Shown here piece by piece: positions 59,472 to 64,000 of a stretch of 64,000 bases of DNA. The stretch lies in assembly GCF_040120695.1 (NCBI RefSeq), contig NZ_JBEEAC010000008.1, forward strand, positions 62,001 through 126,000, in the 5' to 3' direction. Below the pieces are notes generated by a model. The model was not told the origin of the DNA. It made no database searches and was given only the letters and a program-made list of their open reading frames with translations. A program made the position numbers and the translations under genes. Source of the DNA: Plantactinospora sp040120695 (GTDB taxonomy: Bacteria > Actinomycetota > Actinomycetes > Mycobacteriales > Micromonosporaceae). Numbering within the stretch: position 1 is the first letter of the stretch; every line of letters begins with the position of its first letter.

Positions 59472-59563
59472 TGAACCTTTTTCAACCTCCCCTTGCGGCC
59501 CGACGGACCGCAAGGTCGGACGCGGTGCATGAGCAGCGCGCGGTCCAGGTTGAAAAAGGTTCA
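59472..59563. repeat. Nested inverted-repeat element
   Basis: TGAACCTTTTTCAACCT (59472-59488) has a perfect 17-base complement AGGTTGAAAAAGGTTCA at 59547-59563. Between them lies a second perfect hairpin, CCTTGCGG (59491-59498) with CCGCAAGG (59508-59515). The outer arms are A/T-rich, in contrast to the genome. It could be a small RNA, a miniature-transposon remnant or a pair of terminators. Confidence 0.75.
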
Positions 59564-59614
59564 TTCGTTCCTCGCCTTTTCGGATTGGTGGCCGGGAGGG
59601 TCCGGGCAAACGGA

Positions 59615-59652
59615 ACGGCCCCGCTCGCGGTCGTCACCGCGGGCGGGGCCGT
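59615..59652 (-). terminator. cimA terminator
   Basis: ACGGCCCCGCTCGCGGT (59615-59631) and ACCGCGGGCGGGGCCGT (59636-59652) form a 17-bp stem with one mismatch and a 4-base loop, 16 bases after the cimA stop. Confidence 0.85.
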
Positions 59653-59668
59653 CAGTCCGGTCGTCGGT

Positions 59669-61258
59669 TCAGACCTCGGCCGGAGTACGCGCCACACCAT
59701 AGGTCAGCGCGTCGACGAGGGCGTGCCAACTCGCCTCCACCACGTTCGGGTGAACGCCCACCGTGGTCCAGTCCCGGCCGCCGCTGTCGGCCGTCTCCAC
59801 CAGTACCCGGGTGATCGCGCCGGTACCGTGGCTGCCCTCCAGGATCCGCACCTTGTAGTCGGCCAGCTCGAACCCGCGCAGCTCCGGATAGTGTCGCTGC
59901 AGCGCCACCCGTAGGGCCTCGTCGAGGGCGTTGATCGGCCCGTTCCCCTCGGCGGTGGCGATCACCCGCTCGCCGCGCACCCGCAGCTTCACCGTCGCCT
60001 CGGAGACCACCGCACCGTCCTCGCGGTGCTCGACCAGCACCCGGTACGACTCCAGCGAGAACGGCCGGGCCGCGTCCATCCCGGGCAGCTCGGCCCGGAC
60101 CAGCAGCTCGAACGAGGCGTCGGCGGCCTCGAACGACCAGCCGCCGGCCTCCATCTCCTTGACCCGCTTGGTGACCCGGGCCGCCGCGTCGGGATGGCCG
60201 GCCAGGTCAAGCCCGAGCTCACGGCTTTTCAGCTCGATGCTGGCCCGGCCGGCCATCTCCGTTACCAGGATCCGCATGTCGTTCCCCACCACGGCGGGGT
60301 CCACATGGTTGTAGAGCAGCGGATCCACCTTGATCGCACTCGCGTGCAGCCCCGCCTTGTGAGCGAAGGCGGCGGCCCCGACGTAGGCCTGGTGGGTGTC
60401 GGGGGCGATGTTGGCGATCTCCGCGATGGCGTGCGAGACGCGCACCATCTGCGCCAGGCACCCGTCCGGTAGGACCGGTAGCCCGAGCTTGAGTTGCAGG
60501 TTGCCGACCACGGCGAACAGGTCGGCGTTTCCGGGCCGTTCGCCGTAGCCGTTGGCGGTGCCCTGGAAGTGCCGTACCCCGGCCTCGACGGCGGCGATGG
60601 TGTTCGCCACCGCGCAGCCGGTGTCGTTCTGGGTGTGGATGCCGAGCCGGGCCGGGGAGATCCCGAGCCGCTCGGTCAGCGCGCCGATCGCCGCGGTCAC
60701 CTGGGACGGCAGCATGCCGCCGTTGGTGTCGCACATCACCACCACCTCGGCGCCGGCTTCGAGGGCGGTCTCCACCACCGCGGAGGTGTACGCCGGGTCG
60801 TACCGGAAACCGTCGAAGAAGTGCTCGCAGTCGAGGAAGGCCCGCCGCCCCTGCGCGACGAGATGGGCCACGCTGTCCCGGACCATCGCCAGGTTCTCGG
60901 CGCCGGTGGTGCGCAGCGCCCGCTCGACGTGCCGGATGTCGGACTTCGCCACCAGGCAGACCGCCGGGGTCTCCGCGTCGAGCAGCGCGCGCAGCTGCGG
61001 GTCGGCGTCGACCGCCACCCCGGCCTTGCGGGTGGCGCCGAAGGCGACCAGGACGGCGTGCTTCAGGTCCAGCTCCGTCCGGGCCCGACGGAAGAACTCG
61101 GTGTCCTTCGGCATCGCCCCCGGCCAGCCCCCCTCGATGAAGCCGACGCCGAACTCGTCGAGCAGCCGGGCCACGGCCAGCTTGTCGACGACCGAGTAGC
61201 TGATGCCCTCGCGCTGCGCGCCGTCGCGCAGCGTCGTGTCGAACACCTGGTACGTCAT
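59669..61258 (-). CDS. cimA: Citramalate synthase
   Basis: CimA condenses pyruvate and acetyl-CoA to (R)-citramalate, the first step of the threonine-independent route to isoleucine. The 529-residue protein is a DRE-TIM metallolyase: YQVFDTTLRDGAQREGISYS, CDTNGGMLPSQV, HTQNDTGCAVANTIAAVEAG, GNADLFAVVGNLQLKLG, and a C-terminal LeuA-type allosteric domain (about 400-515). ATG at 61258 has AAGGAG upstream; the ORF extends to 61387 but crosses the attenuator. leuC/leuD elsewhere in the window would process citramalate. Confidence 0.94.
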   Translation of the reverse strand: MTYQVFDTTLRDGAQREGISYSVVDKLAVARLLDEFGVGFIEGGWPGAMPKDTEFFRRARTELDLKHAVLVAFGATRKAGVAVDADPQLRALLDAETPAVCLVAKSDIRHVERALRTTGAENLAMVRDSVAHLVAQGRRAFLDCEHFFDGFRYDPAYTSAVVETALEAGAEVVVMCDTNGGMLPSQVTAAIGALTERLGISPARLGIHTQNDTGCAVANTIAAVEAGVRHFQGTANGYGERPGNADLFAVVGNLQLKLGLPVLPDGCLAQMVRVSHAIAEIANIAPDTHQAYVGAAAFAHKAGLHASAIKVDPLLYNHVDPAVVGNDMRILVTEMAGRASIELKSRELGLDLAGHPDAAARVTKRVKEMEAGGWSFEAADASFELLVRAELPGMDAARPFSLESYRVLVEHREDGAVVSEATVKLRVRGERVIATAEGNGPINALDEALRVALQRHYPELRGFELADYKVRILEGSHGTGAITRVLVETADSGGRDWTTVGVHPNVVEASWHALVDALTYGVARTPAEV

Positions 61259-61309
61259 CTGATCTCCTTCGAGAAGGGCGCAGCCCCTGCTCCGATGCCT
61301 TCCTGGCCC

Positions 61310-61345
61310 GACAAACAAAATGACCCCCCGCGAATGCGGGAGGTC
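61310..61345 (-). terminator. Attenuator terminator upstream of cimA
   Basis: On the minus strand GACCTCCCGC-ATTC-GCGGGGGGTC (61322-61345) forms a 10-bp hairpin with one U-G pair, followed by ATTTTGTTTGTC (61310-61321). A T-rich tail is rare in this GC-rich genome and marks a true intrinsic terminator. It ends 51 bases before the cimA ATG. Confidence 0.85.
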
Positions 61346-61346
61346 T

Positions 61347-61377
61347 GCGCGCTCGGCGGGGGAGGATGCCGGCGCGC
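61347..61377 (-). promoter_or_regulatory. Pause/anti-antiterminator hairpin of the cimA attenuator
   Basis: On the minus strand GCGCGCCGGC pairs with GCCGAGCGCGC (one bulged A), starting exactly at the leader stop codon. Its loop contains CCTCCCCCGC (61357-61366), which can alternatively pair with the 3' arm GCGGGGGG of the terminator, so it can act as the antiterminator strand. Confidence 0.65.
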
Positions 61378-61409
61378 TAGTTGCCAATAATGAGTGCGGA
61401 GCAGGTCAC
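61377..61409 (-). CDS. Leader peptide of the cimA attenuator (isoleucine-sensing)
   Basis: A 10-codon ORF on the minus strand reads GTG ACC TGC TCC GCA, then CTC ATT ATT GGC AAC TAG, giving MTCSALIIGN. Leu-Ile-Ile is encoded with two consecutive ATT codons, rare in this genome where ATC dominates. No in-frame start lies upstream within 30 bases. A TANNNT box (TACGGT) sits just upstream of the GTG, so the transcript may be nearly leaderless. Too short for homology, but its position before a terminator and an isoleucine gene is typical of ribosome-mediated attenuation. Confidence 0.7.
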   Translation of the reverse strand: MTCSALIIGN

Positions 61410-61567
61410 GGACCGTACTCTGCCACGGCAGGCAGGGATGTGGGAGGAAAAATCCACATGGCGGGACGGCATCCTCACGCCGACCGGGTGTATGGATCGA
61501 CCACCCTGGGTAGGTGTCTCCGGGACAGCGGAAATGTCGAGACAGTCGAGAAGAGGAGTGATAGCCA

Positions 61568-62059
61568 GTGGACAGGCTCGATCCTCAGACGACCCCGCAG
61601 CGGCAGACGCCGGATCCCCTGATCCACGGCGGTGGTGGCGCGCTCGCCGGCGGCGCGGTGCCGGGCGGCGAGCCCGCGGGCGCGTTCGATCCGTGGCGCT
61701 ACCGCGACGACGCCGGGGTGACCGGCGCCGACCTGGTGGGCTACAAGGTCGAGGCGACCGACGGCGGCATTGGCAAGATCGACAGTGCCAGTCACGAGGT
61801 GAACGCCAGCTACCTGGTGGTGGACACCGGCCCGTGGATCTTCGGCAAGAAGGTCATGTTGCCGGCCGGCGTGGTGAACCACGTCGACCACGACGACCAG
61901 AAGGTGTACGTCGACCGGAGCAGGGACCAGATCAAGGCCGCTCCGGAGTTCGACGGCGCCGGGTACGACGATCCGGCCTACCGGGACAAGCTCGGTGGCT
62001 ACTACGGCGGGACGTACGGCTCGCCCGGCTGGGCAGCTCCGCCGGGTCGCGCCATCTGA
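61568..62059 (+). CDS. PRC-barrel domain protein
   Basis: The 163-residue protein has a Gly/Pro-rich N-terminus and a PRC-barrel: GADLVGYKVEATDGGIGKIDSAS, YLVVDTGPWIFGKKVMLPAG and DQKVYVDRSRDQIKAAPEF. The C-terminal tail is rich in Tyr/Gly/Asp. Such actinobacterial proteins are stress-linked but poorly understood. GTG at 61568 follows GAGGAGTG. Confidence 0.88.
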   Translation: MDRLDPQTTPQRQTPDPLIHGGGGALAGGAVPGGEPAGAFDPWRYRDDAGVTGADLVGYKVEATDGGIGKIDSASHEVNASYLVVDTGPWIFGKKVMLPAGVVNHVDHDDQKVYVDRSRDQIKAAPEFDGAGYDDPAYRDKLGGYYGGTYGSPGWAAPPGRAI

Positions 62060-62261
62060 CCCGCGACCCGCGGTCGACTGGCCGGCGAGGGCTCCCGCCC
62101 CGCCGGCCAGTGGCGTCGAAGGGGGTCCGACCACCCGGCTCCGCCCGGAGAGCACCGCCCACCGGAAGGCCGGCGCAGCCCGGGCAGAGGGAAAGTCGGC
62201 GCAGCCCGGGCACCGGGAGACCCCGAGCGGAAACGTCCGGCCCAGGCACTACGGTGGTCGG

Positions 62262-62999
62262 GTGGACGGAACTTCGACCCGTACGACGGTCTTCGAAACC
62301 CTCTTCAATTTCCGGGACGTCGGCGGCGTCTCCGGGCTCGACGGTCGGCCGGTCCGCCGGCAGCGGCTGTACCGGTCGGACTCGCCGCACCGGATCGACG
62401 GCACCGACCGGGAGGCGTTCGAGTCGCTCGGCATCCGCACCGTGGTCGACCTGCGCCGACCGACCGAGGTACGCCAGCAGGGCCGGATACCCGCCTATGA
62501 CGGGCTGGTCTACCAGCACATCCACCCCGAGCACGCGCTCTGGGAGGCATCGGCGTACTCCGATGAACTCGGGCTGGCGCGCTGGCTGGCCGACCGGTAC
62601 CACGACCTTGCCACCACCGGCTCGGCCGGCCTGGTGGCGGCGATCGAGGTGATCGCCGACGCCGAGGCCGCCCCGGTGCTGGTGCACTGCGTCGCCGGCA
62701 AGGACCGGACCGGCGTGGTCTGCGCGCTGACCCTTTCGCTGCTCGGTGTCGCCGATGCCGACATCGCCGAGGACTACGCGCAGAGCACCGCCGCCTCGGC
62801 CCGGTTCGGCGAGTGGCTGGCCAGCACCATGCCGGACGAGGCGCCGCTGCCGGCACCGTTCCTCGCCTCGCCGGCCGAGGCGATGACCCTGTTCCTGGCG
62901 GAACTGCGCGGCCGGCACGGCTCGGTGCCGGACTACCTGGTCGGCGCCGGCCTGGCCCCGGCCCGGATCGACGCTCTCCGGGCCCACCTACTGAGCTGA
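62262..62999 (+). CDS. Protein tyrosine phosphatase (PtpB/Y_phosphatase3-like)
   Basis: The 245-residue protein has LFNFRDVGGVSGLDGRPVRR at the start, LYRSDSPHRI, TVVDLRRPTEV and the P-loop VHCVAGKDRTGVV (HCxxxKDRT, about residues 147-157), the hallmark of the triple-specificity lipid/protein phosphatases related to mycobacterial PtpB. No signal peptide is seen. GTG at 62262. Confidence 0.92.
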   Translation: MDGTSTRTTVFETLFNFRDVGGVSGLDGRPVRRQRLYRSDSPHRIDGTDREAFESLGIRTVVDLRRPTEVRQQGRIPAYDGLVYQHIHPEHALWEASAYSDELGLARWLADRYHDLATTGSAGLVAAIEVIADAEAAPVLVHCVAGKDRTGVVCALTLSLLGVADADIAEDYAQSTAASARFGEWLASTMPDEAPLPAPFLASPAEAMTLFLAELRGRHGSVPDYLVGAGLAPARIDALRAHLLS

Positions 63000-63065
63000 C
63001 CCGCACCTGCCACCCATGGCCGCACCGCCTTCCGGCGCCGCCGGGCAAGATCGCGCTACATCCCC

Positions 63066-63104
63066 GAAATAGTGCCTTCGGACGCGCGCCGAAGGCACTA
63101 TTTC
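63066..63104. terminator. Perfect 16-bp bidirectional terminator
   Basis: GAAATAGTGCCTTCGG (63066-63081) and CCGAAGGCACTATTTC (63089-63104) form a perfect stem with a 7-base loop between the convergent phosphatase and ilvE genes. Its A/T-rich base gives flanking A and T runs in both directions. Confidence 0.9.
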
Positions 63105-63183
63105 CATGAAAGAACACCTCACCGAAAGAACATGATCTTGCCCACGACGGAGGTGCGGGTGGCGAGTTCCCGCCGCCGCGCGC

Positions 63184-64000
63184 TCAGGCGATCCGGTGGA
63201 TCCAGCCGTTCCGGTCCTCGGTCCGGCCCCGCTGGATGTCGACCAGCTGCTGCCGCAGCCTCATGGTGACCTCGCCGGGGCTGCCGTCGGCGATCGAGAA
63301 CTTCCCGTCGGGGGAACAGACCTGACCGATCGGGGTGATCACCGCGGCGGTGCCGCAGGCGAACACCTCGCGCAGTCGGCCGCTGGCCGCGTCGGCCCGC
63401 CACTCGTCGAACGCCACCGGCCGCTCCAGCACCGTTCCACCGGACTCCCGGACCAGGGTGATCAACGAGTCCCGGGTGATGCCGCGCAGGATGGTGCCGC
63501 CGAGCGGCGGGGTGACGATGGTCCCGTCGTCGTAGACGAAGAAGATGTTCATGCCGCCGAGTTCGTCGACGTACCGGCGCTGCACGGCGTCGAGGAAGAC
63601 CACCTGCTCGCAGCCGTGCTCGCTCGCCTCCGCCTGGGCGGCAAGCGAGGCGGCGTAGTTGCCGCCGAACTTCGCCTCGCCGGTCCCGCCGGGCGCGGCC
63701 CGGGTGTAGGTCGGCGAGACCCAGACGTTCACCGGCTGCACGCCCCGGGCGAAGTACGAGCCGACCGGCGAGGCGATCACCGCGTAGAGGTATTCGTTGG
63801 CCGGGCGCACCCCGAGGAAGACCTCATTGGCGAACATGAACGGCCGCAGGTAGAGGCTGGCCTCCTCGGAGGTCGGCAGCCATTTCCGGTCGACCTGGAT
63901 CAGGTGCCGCAGCGAGTCCAGGAAGACCGCCTCGGGCAGCTCGGGCATGGCCATCCGGCGGGCCGAGTCGTTGAACCGGGCGGCGTTGGCGTCCGGTCGG
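63184..64000 (-). CDS. ilvE: Branched-chain amino-acid aminotransferase, C-terminal part (cut by window edge)
   Basis: IlvE transfers the amino group in the last step of Ile, Val and Leu synthesis. The visible 271 residues (to the window edge) are class IV PLP enzyme: NAARFNDSARRMAMPELPE, RPFMFANEVFLGVRP, KFGGNYAASLAAQAEA (PLP lysine), VDELGGMNIFFVYDDG, PPLGGTILRGITRDSL and CGTAAVITPIGQV. The N-terminus lies beyond 64000. With leuCD and cimA it makes a third branched-chain locus in the window. Confidence 0.95.
   Translation of the reverse strand, partial: RPDANAARFNDSARRMAMPELPEAVFLDSLRHLIQVDRKWLPTSEEASLYLRPFMFANEVFLGVRPANEYLYAVIASPVGSYFARGVQPVNVWVSPTYTRAAPGGTGEAKFGGNYAASLAAQAEASEHGCEQVVFLDAVQRRYVDELGGMNIFFVYDDGTIVTPPLGGTILRGITRDSLITLVRESGGTVLERPVAFDEWRADAASGRLREVFACGTAAVITPIGQVCSPDGKFSIADGSPGEVTMRLRQQLVDIQRGRTEDRNGWIHRIA

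Larger units (their letters stand above)
59048..59668. other. 621-base intergenic region with unusual composition and structure
   Basis: The stretch from about 59050 to 59500 is less GC-rich than the rest of the window and contains no supported gene; a 78-codon plus-strand ORF at 59075 lacks support. It contains the nested inverted-repeat element at 59472-59563 and the cimA terminator at 59615-59652. The promoter of the secreted-protein gene (start 59047) should lie here. Confidence 0.5.
61259..61567. other. Leader region between cimA and the PRC-barrel gene
   Basis: The 309-base divergent region contains the cimA leader peptide gene (61377-61409), a pause hairpin (61347-61377) and a terminator (61310-61345), all on the minus strand. 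The right half (61410-61567) should hold both promoters; a GAGGAG before the GTG at 61568 serves the PRC-barrel gene. Confidence 0.7.

Noticed and set aside
61310..61409. T-box riboswitch upstream of cimA
   Set aside because: The T-box sequence (AGGGTGGNACCGCG) and specifier stem are not found; the leader ORF with Ile codons fits ribosome-mediated attenuation better.

Overview
The window is a stretch of chromosome from a very GC-rich actinomycete, most likely a member of the Micromonosporaceae. The evidence is strong G/C in third codon positions, frequent GTG starts, zinc-type ribosomal proteins L28 and L32, a HU protein with a long Lys/Ala tail, XRE/DUF397 gene pairs, FbiD (coenzyme F420 synthesis) and the MoxR-DUF58-VWA operon. 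From memory, much of the gene order matches the smc-to-leuC region of Mycobacterium tuberculosis (smc, fpg, rnc, DUF177, coaD, rsmD, recG, DAK2, thiL, DUF3515, ddlA, gpsA, fbiD, ppk1, mutT1, hupB, leuD, leuC, IclR regulator, FAH protein), so most of it is core chromosome.

Layout. 1-23.2 kb is the conserved housekeeping block: chromosome condensation (smc), DNA repair (mutM, recG), RNA processing and rRNA modification (rnc, rsmD), lipid and CoA synthesis (plsX, coaD), ribosomal proteins (rpmF, rpmB), thiamine (thiL) and cell wall (ddlA). Three exported proteins are interspersed: a CAP-domain protein, a GH114-like lipoprotein and a sortase-type surface protein. 23.2-32.5 kb is an accessory insert between ddlA and gpsA: an AAA ATPase plus TPR membrane protein pair, an XRE/DUF397 pair, a DUF998 membrane protein, a ROK-family protein, a lipoprotein and a Cys/Met-type PLP enzyme. 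32.5-45.8 kb returns to conserved order: gpsA, an acyltransferase, fbiD, ppk, CYTH-CHAD, mutT1, hupB, leuDC with a divergent NdgR-like regulator, tRNA-Gln and tRNA-Glu, and a FAH-family gene. 45.9-64 kb is mixed: a two-TM protein, a glycosylase-like protein, a TetR/SDR pair beside a class V aminotransferase, ArfB, an HtrA-like protease, the VWA-DUF58-MoxR operon, secreted proteins, an endonuclease/exonuclease/phosphatase protein, cimA, a PRC-barrel protein, a protein phosphatase and ilvE (cut by the window edge).

How the genes work together. leuC/leuD, cimA and ilvE all belong to branched-chain amino-acid synthesis. cimA is preceded by what looks like a complete isoleucine-sensing attenuator: a 10-codon leader peptide with two consecutive rare ATT codons, a pause hairpin and a terminator with a T-rich tail. 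The ppk, CYTH-CHAD and mutT1 genes form a polyphosphate/nucleotide cluster.

A second recurring theme is short tandem repeats at the 3' ends of genes. In rpmB, gpsA, the PLP enzyme gene and the TPR gene the repeat unit contains the gene's own stop codon. In rnc, fbiD and the endonuclease/exonuclease/phosphatase gene the repeats have become part of the C-terminal coding sequence. Repeat periods inside reading frames are multiples of three (21, 24, 27); most of those at gene ends are not (20, 23, 26, 28, 43). No insertion sequence, prophage, rRNA or CRISPR array was seen.
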